Assembly (NCBI GenBank): GCA_033220425.1
Contig: CM065650.1
Location: 4,092,001 to 4,156,000 of the forward strand
Length of the DNA stretch: 64,000 nt
Source of the DNA: Lepraria neglecta
Lineage: Eukaryota; Ascomycota; Lecanoromycetes; Lecanorales; Stereocaulaceae
Reading direction: 5' to 3'
This document shows positions 11,300 to 22,630 of this stretch, piece after piece. The notes below the pieces were generated by a model. The model ran no database searches and was not told the DNA's origin. It was given only the letters and a program-made list of their open reading frames with translations. The translations under genes and the position numbers were made by a program. Within the stretch, counting starts at the first letter, position 1. Each line of letters begins with the position of its first letter.

Positions 11300-11480
11300 T
11301 AAGGGACCTTGGCGTCCTTATCGGTTTATCGATTGGTATGCTTGGAGCTTCCTTGGTTCCTTCGAAGCTCAACATGCGATCATAGGCGACAAGGAATACA
11401 CAAACGAACCCTTCGAATATACACTTAAACCAATCGCTGTTCGTACATATCACACATTACCTGCTGAGACACTCGAAAGC

Positions 11481-12315
11481 ATGGCAGCTCCTCCAGAGAA
11501 GACGCTCAAAGACCTCAATGGGAAATGGGTTATGGTGCGCCGATTCGCAGCCTTTCCTATCGCAGTGGCTCACGATGGTATAGAATAAGAGCCTCTCGGA
11601 TGACTATGATCGCATCTTGGAGATGGTAAACACCGCCCTCCCATTCAGTCTTCGAACAAAAGCTCAATTGAGTGCTTACTCCTTCATCCACAGCAAGGTG
11701 TAGGCTGGTTCCTCCGCAAAGCCATATCTTTCGCAACCGTCACCCTCACCGTAAAGCAATACGTTGACAAAGACGGTCTCACTCACATCGATATCCAGCA
11801 AGTAGCTACCGGAGGGGTTCAAGGTACCACCGAGAACCGCACACTCGATTGGACCTGGCGTGATCATAAGGATGGCATTTTTGGGAATGTTAAGGGCAAG
11901 AGCCGATGGGTGAAATTGGTGGATGTAGATGATGATGATTTCCTGAAGATCGGATATGATGATATGGAGGGAGAGCATGTACAGGCCTATGCTGAGAACG
12001 ATGAGAATGGCTGGACGGCTAATCAGGTGAGTTTTGGATTTGAGTGATCTTAGGAGTTTGACCGAGTGTGAGATTGCAGGGCTAATGGTGATAATCATGG
12101 GATAGATCTGGGGCTTCGCGGAGATAAATGGGGATAGACGCTACGTGAGGCACGTTGTGGTGAGGAAGGGTGACGATTGGAAACAGGCGAGGCTGGTGTA
12201 TGACTATCAAGGGTATGATCCTGTGCTTCTTCTTGTTAATACCAATCGCAGCCGTTGACTATTACCAAATAGTGCTGCCAAGAAGGATGATGACGATGCA
12301 GATCTAGCATACTAG
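11481..12315 (+). CDS. Lipocalin-like domain protein (fungal, about 192 aa)
   Basis: This is a small soluble protein of a family annotated as lipocalin-like in fungi; its ligand and role are unknown to me. Five exons fit in frame: 11481-11534, 11584-11625, 11694-12026, 12106-12212 and 12273-12315, giving 192 residues. The start MAAPPEKTLKDLNGKWVM and the following NKSLSDDYDRILEM, VGWFLRKAISFATVTL, DIQQVATGGVQGTTENRTLD and IWGFAEINGDRRYVRHVVVR are the family's usual blocks, and the alternation of short beta strands fits a lipocalin barrel. There is no signal peptide, so it is probably cytosolic. The first intron uses an unusual GTGCGC donor but keeps frame. It is the only clearly intact gene in the first 15 kb apart from the edge-cut 2EXR copy. 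Confidence 0.82.
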
Positions 12316-12334
12316 ATATGACGATGAACACAGA

Positions 12335-12782
12335 TTACGAGTGACGATTGACATGGACAGAATCCTGGCGTTTGGTTAGAAGGCGTGGAAGCCTATTGTA
12401 TTCACTTCCATCGTCTGAATGAACAGCTGTATTTCTTACAAAGAGGGAACTGTTCATAGAGCAGTATTCTTTAAGCTGATAGGTTTCATTAGAGAAGACG
12501 GTTATCAAGTCGTTCAAGCTGGTGCGCAGTCTCCTGAACATCTTGGCGGGTCCCGTGGCCGCGTTTTGAAGGAGATCGACGAAGTCATTGATGCCTTCCA
12601 TGTGCAATTTGAGCTCCTGGATGTTGTTTCCATCTGCGTTCTCCAAGCATTCGAGCATTTCTTGGGCTTGGTTGAGTAGCGAAACGCCATGTTCGCAGGG
12701 TGATAGAGCTGGAAATCTGGACTCCATAGCTCGAATAGGCCTCGAAATAGACGTTTTGTAGGGCTTGTAGAGCTTGGATCAT
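12335..12782 (-). other. Possible helical-protein gene remnant
   Basis: The minus strand has an open frame of about 130 residues that begins near 12724. It is rich in Leu, Glu and Asn and predicted helical (SLLNQAQEMLECLENADG, then MFRRLRTSLNDLITVFSNE). A second open frame immediately upstream (MIQALQALQNVYFEAYSSYG, start 12782) looks like its natural amino end but is out of frame by one base. I recognise no family. It may be a decayed gene or a gene with an unrecognised intron. Confidence 0.3.
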
Positions 12783-13483
12783 GACGTTTGGAAGGCTTGA
12801 AACCTTGAGAACAGACAGTGGATGAGCTTAGATCGGCACATCTGGTGCTTCAGAAACCTTGACAATGGACGGAATTTGAGGCTGGATGAGCGGAGAGTAT
12901 GACAATAGAGTTGTTAGACGTCGAGAACGAACTGTTTGCGGAGCTGTAGAGCCAGAAACTGCGGTGCTTTGGTGGTCTGAGAGCTTGACCGTAGACGCTT
13001 TTAAAACTAGTCGAGCAGGGATTGAACCGTTTGCGAGGGTGCTATCCTATGCATGATATAGCAAACACGTTTTTAGATTGAAGCAATAATGTCTGTCCTT
13101 GTTCGTGTGAAATTTGAAACAAGTTACAAAGGAGGCACCTCGTCGACTTTGTTTAGTCAATACACCATGGTGGTCACTTCAACGATAATGAACATGACAT
13201 ACATGTGGAAGGTGGAAAATGATATTCCCATAAACCTGCAGATCTTACTTCCCGCAGGAATATTTTGAGCCAGTACACAGGTCTCAAGGGCTGGATCTAG
13301 GGCAATATAAGCACACTAGAGCAGGGTCTGTTCTAAAAGATTCAGGAGATCAAAAGCAGGATTTGAGTGGTTTCGACCCGACTTAGTTCGCGATTTCGGA
13401 ATCTTTATAGACCTAGTATTCTGTAGTGATGGGTTGAGTCCCACAAGTGAGATCGTTCTCCCAATCATCTCTCACTCAGAAGT
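12783..13483. other. No gene recognised
   Basis: The minus strand has short open pieces with loosely repeated phrases (TVKLSDHQ, IVKVSEAPD, VLKVSSLP) that might belong to the remnant at 12335-12782. Nothing else is recognisable. Confidence 0.3.
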
Positions 13484-14943
13484 TCATTGACCCCCACCTG
13501 CCTGAGCTACCAAGTGCCGTGCCAATCGCTTTCCATCCGTATCCTCCACTCTCACTTTGGTGCTCTCATCAAACACCCTCCATTCGAAACACTCAATGAA
13601 CGCCGTATGCTTGGTATTGGTGAACCATTCCACTCTTCTGATCAGAGCCTTCCCGCTCTCTTGTGTACTGCCCTCAAAGCCAACATTGTGGAATGATACC
13701 GCCTTTGGCATTGCCCTATGCGTAAAGAAAAGCTGGAACATGTCAGCCATGTAGAACCGAACGCTTCGTAACCTCAAGTAGGTCAGAGTCTGTGATGTTA
13801 GTCCTGCTAGCAGACGTTTGGTCTCATCAGCATGCAACTCTAGATGCGTAAAGCCGAGCGAGAGGCGCGATAGATGGTGCATGGCTGGCAGTATTACAAA
13901 TAGATTTCCGAGGTCTGGCACTGAGTAATGGTGACCTTGCGTGCGGCCCCGCCCATCGATTTGTAGGTTGAGATCAGTGACGTTCGCGAATGCACCAAGA
14001 GCCGAAGTCATGAACAAGGCGTTATCCTCAGCGTTTCGCAGGCTGAGGGATGAGAGAGAGGAGCCCCAGTTTCAGAGAAACTCGACGCTTCCCTTCCGAC
14101 CACTTGCCAATGTGATTTCCCGAAGCCGAATTTGCGACTGGCAGAGTGCTTTGATGAGATCGTGGAAATCTTTTCGTTCCAAGAATTGGTACTTCGATTT
14201 TTAGCGATATGACCATTAGGGAACATCGACGACAGTAGATGCAAAGCTATTGGTTCTGGCCGCGCCCTTGAACGAACGATTCGGACTCCTGGAGGGTCCT
14301 CCAATGACCCAGAGCTTTTCTAGTCTTGACAATTGAGGTAGTCCTTCCGGCAAGAGGTCTGAGAGGCCATCCAATATCTGTTGCTGCTCTCGAAAAAGCC
14401 GGCAGTATTCGTTGAATGCATTATCACGTTGTGCCCGAGATTTTGTGTATGACGCTGGCAGCGCTTTCTCGAAATAAATGCGGTAGGTGAGATTGCGAAC
14501 TAGCTGAGTACCGTCATAGATAATGTGTCTCACATGCTGACGGAAGTCTGGGTGCTTAATCACGTACAAGAAGCCATCGAAGGATCTATCGGTTGGGGAA
14601 AAGGTGAGGTCAGCGTACAACAAGTCCCGGCCACAACGAGCAAATTGATGACAGAGGCTCCGAAGCGTTACGAGATCTCTCTGAGTGAGATCACTGAAGA
14701 TCTGTAGGACAGTCTCATCTGCAAGCTTCGAGGAGTGATTGGCACCTGCGTTTCGTGAACATATCAGTACCGCGGGTTTCCAAAACGAGTTGACAAGAAA
14801 AGCCAGGAAAGTATATGTATGTATGTGTAAGAGAGGCTTCTGGCTTCGTGCATCACATGGCTAATCGTAGACCACCAGTTCTGACAAAGCTTAAGAAGCA
14901 GCTGCAAAAACTTACTCGGCATAGTTCGCCACCGCTCGGGCAT
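13484..14943 (-). pseudogene. F-box protein gene interrupted by three nonsense codons
   Basis: F-box proteins recruit substrates to SCF ubiquitin ligases. Two exons fit perfectly: 14943-14916 (MPERWRTMP) and 14745-13484, joined by GTAAGT...GCAG, total 430 codons including the final stop. The F-box lies at the amino end (LADETVLQIFSDLTQRDLVT, then LRSLCHQFARCGRDLLYADL), followed by a leucine-rich-like region (VTDLNLQIDG, LSRLSLGFTHLELH, LTYLRLRSVRF). The reading frame never shifts, but in-frame stops occur at 14218-14216 (TAA), 14203-14201 (TAA) and 14074-14072 (TGA). Each is one C-to-T step from a Gln or Arg codon. Translation would end after about 185 residues. It is either a young pseudogene or a case of assembly, editing or RIP-like mutation. 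Confidence 0.75.
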
Positions 14944-15739
14944 CGTCAGCTTCGTGGAGGTAACCACGCCTTTATAGTTTGCTATGAGGGTGTTTGCTCC
15001 TAACTATTCTATGCCTAGCCAGGTCAGCTTCAATGCAATGTTCACAACTTGCAGGTGTGAAGGACTTGTCTTAGGAAAATTCGAGAACGACTACTATTGA
15101 TAGTGGCGAAGAAGGAAGGACGAAGAAGTTGGAGAACGGTTGCTGTTGTCAGCTGTGAAGGAGGAGGGATGAAGACAGGAGCGGAGAAAGTGGTAAGTAA
15201 ATAGCGTCAGGTGGAGCTCCCAAGTCAACACGTCTCCATGAATTACCACCAAAGTTGTCGAGAACCCTTCTGCCGGAGAAAGTGAATGACACCCCACACG
15301 GCGGAAGACCAATCTACCTCGAGAAGCGCAGATTCACCTAGGCAACACAAATCACCGCTCTCAACAATACGTACTCTTTGCATACTTCACGCCCACGAAG
15401 AAGCTCTGTCAGGCTTTGGCGCACAACCCTGCAAAACACAGGTTAGTCATGCTTCGTTTGAAACAAACACTTCGATACGTATGTTCAGTAGACGATTAAC
15501 AAGGTAGCAGGCCCAGTGATGAAGGCTAAAAGAGTCCACATGCCGGCCAGACAAGTAGCAATGTAGACCGTAGCTGAGTCTCATCTGCCGGCCTCTGTCA
15601 CAGCAAAAGTGTGAACGACGAGAACAGTTCAAAACGTTCAACTCGAGAAAAGGCGCTTGATGAAGTGGCTTTCGAACACGCGATTGGGGTATATGACTAT
15701 GATCACTTCGACGTTCCAAGGTCACTTCTCCGGATAGAG
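14944..15739. other. No gene recognised
   Basis: This is upstream sequence of the F-box remnant followed by the 3' flank of the dynamitin gene. Only short open frames without recognisable features are present on either strand. Confidence 0.5.
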
Positions 15740-17216
15740 CTAAGTGAGTTTGCGCATCCTCTCCTCAAGCTCCTTCACCCAACCCTCCACCATATCAGTA
15801 TTGCCCTTCATTGTCTGCTCTCCTGACTCCATTGCTTTCTCCACTTTCTCCAAGCCTTCCCTCCATCCTTGCAATTCTTCCTTCATTGCTTCTTGTCGAC
15901 TCTCTACCTTAGACAGACTTTGGCTTGCAGTTGCCGCATCAGCGTGAAGCGTGCGTAGTGATCGTAGTCGGTCCAGAACCGAGGGAAGTAATGGAGCTAG
16001 TGACTCGATAGTGCTCAGAGTCCCGTAGAGAGCATTGATTTTGGACATTGACTCCGGATCCTCGGTTTCTGAAAATCTCGATGCACTGCTTGCGGGAGGC
16101 GAACGCGGACCTTTGCCGGTGGGACTGAGTGCTTCTTGTTTGAGGGCTTCGTGAGCTGCCTTTGCAGATTTCCTTGCTTGCTCGAGCTTCTCGGCATCGT
16201 GTGTCAGTTGTCTCACTCTTCGACTTATTGTGTCAAGAGAGGAGTCTGTAGAGGTAGAGAGGGTAGTAAGCTGCTTGTCGAGAGAGTTCAATGTTGGTAT
16301 AACAGCTTTGGATGTTGATCTGTCTTGAGTTGGGAGAGGTATCGTGTCAATTCCTAACGCAGCTTCAATCAGGGCTAGGCGAGAGTCGAAGTCTGAGACT
16401 TTGGAGAGAGTATGATCTTCCTGATATTTTGGGGCGTAGGTGACTGTGTATGTAGAGCTTGTGCGATCCTGCTGTGCTGGTTTTCCATCCACGGGTTGCC
16501 CGCTCGGTCGTGAAACAGACGCCAGCCTTCTCGTCAGACGGCTTGCAGCGCTAGCCTCGCCGTCAGTAGTAATTGGGCCAATGCTGTCCAGGACATGGCT
16601 TAGAGTGTCTAAGGAGGCTGTCTCGTCCTTTGTCTCCTGAGACACGTTTTCCCGGGGCTTCACTTTACATCGCTCGAATTCGTCCTTCACCTCAGCCACT
16701 TCTCTCCGTAATCGTGCAAGCTTCCTCTCCAAGCTCTCTACCTCGTCATCGCTAGAAACTTCAAGCCCATTGATGATTCCGTTGATTTCTAGGCCATCTT
16801 TCCGCCTCTTTCGACTCGAAGATCGATATGATTTTCGTTTGCTGCTGATTCGACTGGAGAGAGATTCGTCTTGTTCGTGTGCGGGTAGGAAATGCGTTCG
16901 AGCTTCATCTGCATCTAGCCGATGGCGGTCAATACCACTGGTGTCGTCTTCGTTTCCATCATGATATGAGGATGCTGGGGATTCGGAGCGGAGTGTCGTT
17001 GATGTCTTGGATTATATTCAATACGTGTCATAGATCGTTCCAGGTATATAGAACTCACTGGATGCGTGGAATTGTCGTCTGTGAGCTCTGGCGTCTCGTA
17101 GATGTCTGGGGCAGGGTCCTACGAATCTGGTGAGCCCTTACAATGGAACATCTGCTTCGCGTTACTGTTGGACTTACCAGATCAGGGAGACCAGCGTACT
17201 TTCGAACAGTGGACAT
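15740..17216 (-). CDS. Dynactin subunit 2 (dynamitin, p50)
   Basis: Dynamitin is the shoulder subunit of dynactin, which couples cytoplasmic dynein to cargo and is needed for nuclear migration in hyphae. Three exons fit in frame: 17216-17178, 17118-17059 and 17005-15740, giving 454 residues, close to the family's usual 400-450. The start MSTVRKYAGLPDLDPAPDIY is the conserved dynamitin amino end that contacts the Arp1 filament. A Ser/Arg-rich basic patch (RKSYRSSSRKRRKD) follows. The rest is almost entirely coiled coil, with heptads at about residues 110-140, 270-320 and 390-454 (EKAMESGEQTMKGNTDMVEG). The gene is divergent from the hydrolase at 17825, with 608 bases between the two starts. 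Nothing looks broken. Confidence 0.88.
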
Positions 17217-17824
17217 GTTGCAAAAGCACAAGGCCAAAGGCTTCAGTATTATGTATTCAATTGATCTATTTCAGTGTCTCTCTTCTTTCTTTGTTGCCCA
17301 GCAAAACGCGCTCTCCGGATATATCTCCTTAGCGCCGGGCCAAGATCCTTGCGGAGCTCTCAACTGTCTACACAATAACAATATGAGGCTCATAACAGCA
17401 GTTACACGTCGATGACTGATTAATTGTGATACATAGCTACGCCAAAATGTCGTAAATATACCAAAATTATCTTGCTCCTTTCGACGTTCAGTAAGATCCA
17501 AATATGTGTTTCATGAGCCACCTCTTGACCTTGCCTGCTCGTCACTATGTTTATTGTGACAAGTCCTGGTGGTCCAGCCCCTTCTTTCCTCGGCTCTTAC
17601 GTTGCTTCACTGTGTTTCAAGGCTTTCGCCAGCCACTCAATCTCATGCATTCATCTTCTAGTGTGCCAATATGCTTCCGTTGGCTACGTCAAGATCCCTT
17701 TAATCCTCACCCCGCAGTCTTGCGGGGCATAGGCGGGCCACAATTTCATATGCATAATGTGATTTCTATCCTCAAAAGGCTCTAAACCCCCTTGTACATT
17801 CAATTGAGGCACGTCCTACTCACC
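17217..17824. promoter_or_regulatory. Shared upstream region of dynamitin and the metallo-hydrolase
   Basis: This is a 608-base divergent intergenic region with no recognisable gene. It must contain both promoters. No specific binding site could be assigned. Confidence 0.4.
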
Positions 17825-19035
17825 ATGGCAGACCAAGAGATCAAAGCAAAGGCGAACCCTTCCCTCAACCTCCCCAAAGGCGACAACACAGTCGAGGTTC
17901 ATATCATAAACACCACCACAGACATCGTCGTGCCCGCCGGAGCCTTTGTGCAACCGGTACAGAAAGGCCATGAAACCATGAACATGCCCACGTTCGCCTT
18001 CTTGGTGGAAAACAAGAAGCAAGGCAAACTATTCATGTTCGACCTTGGCTGCAGAAAGGATTGGTGGAATCATTCTGCCGCTGCCCATGCCTCAATCAAG
18101 AACGGCATTCTTGGCCTCAACATCCCCAAGAACGTCAATGAGATCTTGAAAGAGGGCGGTGTCGATGATACGCGGATCAATGGAATTGTATGGAGCCATT
18201 GGCACTGGGACCACACCGGAGACATCTCCCTATTCCCAACATCTGCAGATCTATACGTCGGACCCGGCTTCAAGGAAGCCTTCATGCCCGGCTACCCAGG
18301 GAAGAAGGACTCTCCAATGCTCGAAAGAGATTTCAAAGACCGCGAAGTACACGAAATCTCTTTCGACCCCAGCAAGAAGATAGGCGACTTCCCTTACTTT
18401 GACGTCTTCGGAGATGGCAGCTTCTACCTCCTCGATGTCCCAGGAGTAAGTTCTGCCCCTCCAATTGGCGGCAATTCACTGACCTGTTCTTCCAGCACGC
18501 TGTAGGCCACATATCCGGCCTCGCCCGCACAACCCCCGATACCTTCGTCTTCATGGGCGGCGACGTCTGCCACTTCGGAGGTTCCTACCGCCCAACCCAA
18601 TACGCCCCAATGCCCTCTACCATCCCATCATCCGTGCCCCTCGACGCCCGCTATCACACTCCTTGCCCTTGCTCAATCTTCCAATCTGTCCACCGCGACC
18701 CTCCCAACTACCGTACCAGCACCTTCTACCAAGTAACGCAACAAGAAGGAGCATGGTACGTCGACCCGCCTACAGCGCAAAAGAGCGTCAACAGTCTAGA
18801 GGAATTCGATGCGCATCCCGATGTCTTTGTGTGCGTAGCACATGATGGCGGCCTAATGCCCGTGGTGGATTGGTTCCCGAAGGGAACATTAAATGGATGG
18901 CGCGGGCAAGGGTGGAAGTCGGCATCTCAATGGGGATTCTTGAACGAGCTGCCTGTCGATGGGAAGCCTGGGCAGCCGCAGATTGCGCCGGGATTGGTTA
19001 GAGATGGGAAGGTAGTGAGCAAGGAAGATGCTTGA
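17825..19035 (+). CDS. Metallo-beta-lactamase-fold hydrolase
   Basis: This is a zinc-dependent hydrolase of the metallo-beta-lactamase superfamily; fungal relatives are often labelled lactonase-like, but the substrate cannot be told from sequence. Two exons, 17825-18445 and 18496-19035, joined in phase 0 (GTAAGT...CCAG), give 386 residues. The metal-binding motif is SHWHWDHTGD at about residue 125 (HxHxDH). Later ligands fit the HAVGHISGL block directly after the intron and CVAHDG near residue 340. The start at 17825 follows CACC and matches the family's amino end; an upstream in-frame ATG at 17792 is less likely. No signal peptide is present, so the enzyme is probably cytosolic. Confidence 0.87.
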
Positions 19036-20040
19036 GCTAAGAGGTTGGGCTGCGTACTGAGCAGAACCTTTGACGGCGGAAAAGGGATTTGTACATAAGT
19101 GCTCTTCTTGTTCAATACTTGTTTATCAGCCCTTACGTGCAATTGAGGTCTTGACTGGCAACCCGCATGTATCACTCCACTCTTCGCTCTTAATTCCCTG
19201 TCCCTAATTTATTCAAGCTTGCTTCAAGTACGCATCCTGTCTTCCCACACCCCTCACCACCACAACATGTCACGAAAAGCAGTCAAACAGCGAACACTTT
19301 GTGCCTTCATCAGCTCGAATTGAGTACATATCCTGCCTTTTCACGCTTCTCATTACTACCAATTGACACAAAAAGAAGACAAGCAGTTCATCCGAAACTC
19401 CACCAGATGACATGTCGAAGCTGAGACCGACATAGTTTCTGGGTAAGTAACGCTCGGTACTCGCTTCTCAAAATTCCTCGCTACCACGATCCGACACAAA
19501 GAGAACTCAAACAACGGACCATGATATACGGCACCAAGCTCATCATCAAAGATATCCATTCGCTCATGCCGTCTGAAGCCTGAAGCCTGAAGCTGCTGCT
19601 GCTACTACTACAAGCATAAAACCAGCTGCACATCACGACAACCTCATCCGCCCGATCCCGACCTTCAAGCCTTCCAGCTTTCCACAACCATCGACAAACG
19701 CGCCAACAACTCAGCATCTCTAGCCCAGTGATTCCAAGCTTCTGCTCCCTACCCACTCTCAGCCTTCCACAGTAATCAAGAAAATGTGGCAACGAGATAA
19801 CACTTCCAGCTCACGGATTTGAGTCCAAATCTTTTCTTCCCATTCCAATCGTCATGCCACCAAACCCCTCTCCCACCACCTATCCATCACTCATCAGGTA
19901 ATTCTCCCCCATCACAACGCCTGCCCTCTCTGTCAAATTCATTCCATTCCCTCCCAAACCTCCACACCTCCACACCTCCACACGAGTACACATTTCCGAT
20001 CTCGAACACCAATCCAAGCTTGTCGGCAAATCTTCTCACG
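19036..20040. other. Intergenic, with degenerate tandem repeats
   Basis: There is no confident gene between the hydrolase and the Gly-rich small frame. The stretch contains pyrimidine-rich sequence, three loose copies of a roughly 70-base motif (see 19227-19525) and short CCTCCACA tandem repeats near 19960-19983. Confidence 0.4.
19227..19525 (+). repeat. Three degenerate direct repeats
   Basis: Similar blocks start near 19227 (AGTACGCATCCTGTCTTCCC), 19322 (AGTACATATCCTGCCTTTTC) and 19456. Each runs through a CAC/ACTACCA segment to ACACRAAARRAGAAC-like sequence. Spacing is about 95 and 134 bases. Similarity is visible by eye but weak in the third copy. Confidence 0.35.
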
Positions 20041-20181
20041 ATGTCTAGCGGTGGAATTGCCAGTAGCGGTGCGGCTGATCCTAATGCTGGTGGAGGAGGA
20101 ATGGGCGGAAGGGGCGGTGAGGCGGATGCGGGTGCTGATGCTGGCGGTGGTGATGGCGATGGCGGAGATGGCGGCGAATAG
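20041..20181 (+). CDS. Possible 46-aa Gly/Ala/Asp-rich small protein
   Basis: An ATG at 20041 opens a 46-residue frame (MSSGGIASSGAADPNAGGGG) that is almost entirely Gly, Ala and Asp. It is low complexity, and the reverse strand of the same stretch reads as a proline-rich frame, so both may be compositional accidents. Three GGGTT units follow at about 20184-20199. No family is recognised and there is no evidence of expression. Confidence 0.2.
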   Translation: MSSGGIASSGAADPNAGGGGMGGRGGEADAGADAGGGDGDGGDGGE

Positions 20182-20446
20182 GATTGGGTTGGGTTGGGTT
20201 GAGGCGTTGTGTTATGTGGTGTGTAATCAGGGGATGGATAGCAAAGGGTATTTGCTGAAGTGACGACGACCTTATGCAGAGCTGAGGAATCATCTGGCGG
20301 CTCGTAGGGAGACAGGAGTGGATTGAGTGGGGAAGTGGAAGTGGAAGATGAAGGAAGCACTTGCTGGAATATTTGGAAAGAAAGGTTTGTAAGATGGGTT
20401 TGAGAGTATCAATTGGGTATCTTCACGCATGATAGTACACTTACGC

Positions 20447-22358
20447 TTACACTTCCTCATCTTCCACCGTTTCCTCGTCCACATTTTCATCCGTAATTGG
20501 ATCGATAAATACTTCCCTCTCTTTCCTCAAGATCCGTAGCTGCGGCTCCATCTTCATCTTCACCCACCAGCCTTTCGTAATCCGCTCCCTCACCAGTTCC
20601 TCCACTTTCCCATAAGAAGCGTCCGCACACTCCCATAAACTGTTAACGCTTCTCCGCATCTTTACGTCCTCAAGTGCCAGTCGGCAAGTTTCCTCAATAA
20701 TCTTCCAGCTCACTGCTTCCCTACAATCAATCCCTGGCCTTAAAATACTCCACCCCACATATGCTCCCACGGTGTCCAAAATCTGCCAGCGCCCAATAAC
20801 CCTTTCCGGCGCTTCTGTAATCACGTAGTCCACTCCCTCCCAAAAGAGCGGATCCAATAATCTCTGCTCATCTTCCTCTTTATCATAGATCCAAAACGGT
20901 CCCTCCCCACCAAGAAGCGGAGAAGGCGGTGGAATCTCCATAAATCGCGTCACGCCCGACATACAAGCCAATGTATCCATATGCACCTTCACAACCCCTG
21001 TCTCGTTGTCCGCAAGTTGATGCAATCGATTCAGCGCCTGAGCGCCGGGGTAATTGAGTCGTGAGACCGCCAGCGAAAGACCGCTTGCCGCGAATGCGCC
21101 GAGCACTGATACAGCGAGGCCAAGAGAGAGAATGCGATAGGCAAAGGATTTAGCGTGACAAGTCCATATCCAGCTTGCGCCTGCAGCAGCCACGGCGTTA
21201 ATGGGAGGTATCGTGTAGACGATAAATCGCCATTCTTTGTGGGGTTGGAAGCTATAGATTGCTATGAATAGAAGATTGGGTATCAGGATATCGAGAGCTG
21301 GCCTTCGGAGTTTGGAAATACTGAGTGTGAACGGTAGGCAAACTAGAATGATTAGACGGTTGAACAGGACTCGGGGGAGAGCATCGGTGAAGTAGAAATG
21401 CCATGATTGAATGCCCCAATTGACTGATTGTTTATTGACGATATTGTATATGAATCCTGTGAGCTCAGGCCAGACCCAAAAGCGTTGCCAGAAGAATGAG
21501 TCGATAGGAACTGTGAGCGCCAGGCCAATGACAAGGCCGAGGAGACCAGCAGAGATTATAGAGCGGAGGGGGAGACCAATGTTGGGATGTAGGTAGAAGT
21601 AGATGGTGTAAGATGCGAGGAGTAAGGCGATATCGGAGCGGAAAATTATACCGGTTACAGTAAGGAGGGTCAGGGCAAGTTTGTTACGGCGCCTGGTTGA
21701 TTTTGAGGTTGGTAAGAGGTTCGCCGTAGCCAATGTAACTGCATGCAATTAGCACTCTCATCCTGAGGAATGCATGGATATTGACTTACCAAGCCCAAAA
21801 GCAAAGAAATTAGGCAATGTTCTCGAAGCGTAGTACATCATATGGAATTGGCTGGCCTGAAAGACAGTATACCAATTGGCCGCATTTTGACCGAATACTT
21901 TCGCGACACCGTCTCGAAAGTATGTCATACAGAAAGCATTGAATAGCCCGAGTACAGCTCTTACTATGATATTCCCGTATCAGCTTGCTCTGGCGCCTAT
22001 GCTGTACCGTTGCCTCTATTAAACATCGTTTTGCTCAAAACTCACCAATCAATTGCCCCCTAATAGTCCCTTCCCACCCATCGAATATTCGTACAAACGG
22101 CAGACTCGCCCCGGCTAATGCCAATGGCCCAACAAACGTCCTGGGCACGGGCCCCGTAAATGTAATATGATCATAGTGTTCGCGTATCCACAGACTAGCT
22201 TGATCGATGTCCCATTGCAGCCACGGGATCCCATATGTCAAGATATCATGGGTCGCTTGGATATTGAACGATTCCTCGACTTTTGTGTATGGCGCGAGGA
22301 GGAGATGGAGCAGAATAGATCCCGGGATGAGAATAGAGAGAAATGAATCTGGATGCAT
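20447..22358 (-). CDS. ALG12: Dol-P-Man:Man7GlcNAc2-PP-Dol alpha-1,6-mannosyltransferase
   Basis: ALG12 adds the eighth mannose to the lipid-linked oligosaccharide in the ER lumen during N-glycan precursor assembly (GT22 family, multi-pass ER membrane protein). Three exons fit: 22358-22046, 21963-21790 and 21738-20447, giving 592 residues. Family signatures are [20 protein letters not shown] near residue 15, [18 protein letters not shown] in the first lumenal loop, and [19 protein letters not shown] then [19 protein letters not shown] in the middle. About ten hydrophobic segments are visible. The ATG at 22358 gives a start of the same shape as yeast ALG12 (short, then the APYTKVEE block). It is divergent from YOS1. 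Confidence 0.9.
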
Positions 22359-22630
22359 TAGCCATTGAGCTTTCACAAGAGACAGTTTTCAAAGCTATGC
22401 CAGGGACTCCCAAGCTACACACCTGTTAGACGCCGCATCACAGCGAAGTTTAAGCTCCGCAGAGCTCATCGCGGTCGAGGCAAGTCCAATATCAAAGCTA
22501 CCCATACCCTGCGGAGGAGCTTGCGGACCTGGCCCTGTCAGCCCTACGAGACAACACCTTTCCTCCGCAGCAGGCACGCGAGAGCTTCAACATCGACCTT
22601 CTACAGCTTCCACAGCCAGCTGTCACCGAC
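22359..22630. promoter_or_regulatory. Bidirectional promoter region ALG12/YOS1
   Basis: Only 272 bases separate the two start codons, so promoter elements of an ER glycosyltransferase and an ER-to-Golgi transport factor must overlap or abut. No specific site is identified. Confidence 0.45.

Noticed and set aside
13017-13042. GGTTCAATCCC-like sequence on the minus strand, similar to a tRNA T arm
   Set aside because: No acceptor stem, D arm or anticodon arm can be formed with the sequence upstream of it.
15447-15725. 92-residue minus-strand open frame downstream of dynamitin
   Set aside because: It has no recognisable features, codon use looks random, and it lies in the expected 3' flank.
17504-17785. 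93-residue plus-strand open frame upstream of the metallo-hydrolase
   Set aside because: It has no family features and lies in the promoter region.
20041-20360. Proline-rich open frame on the minus strand (SPPPASAPASASPPLPP)
   Set aside because: It is the reverse complement of the Gly/Ala/Asp-rich stretch and reflects composition rather than a gene.
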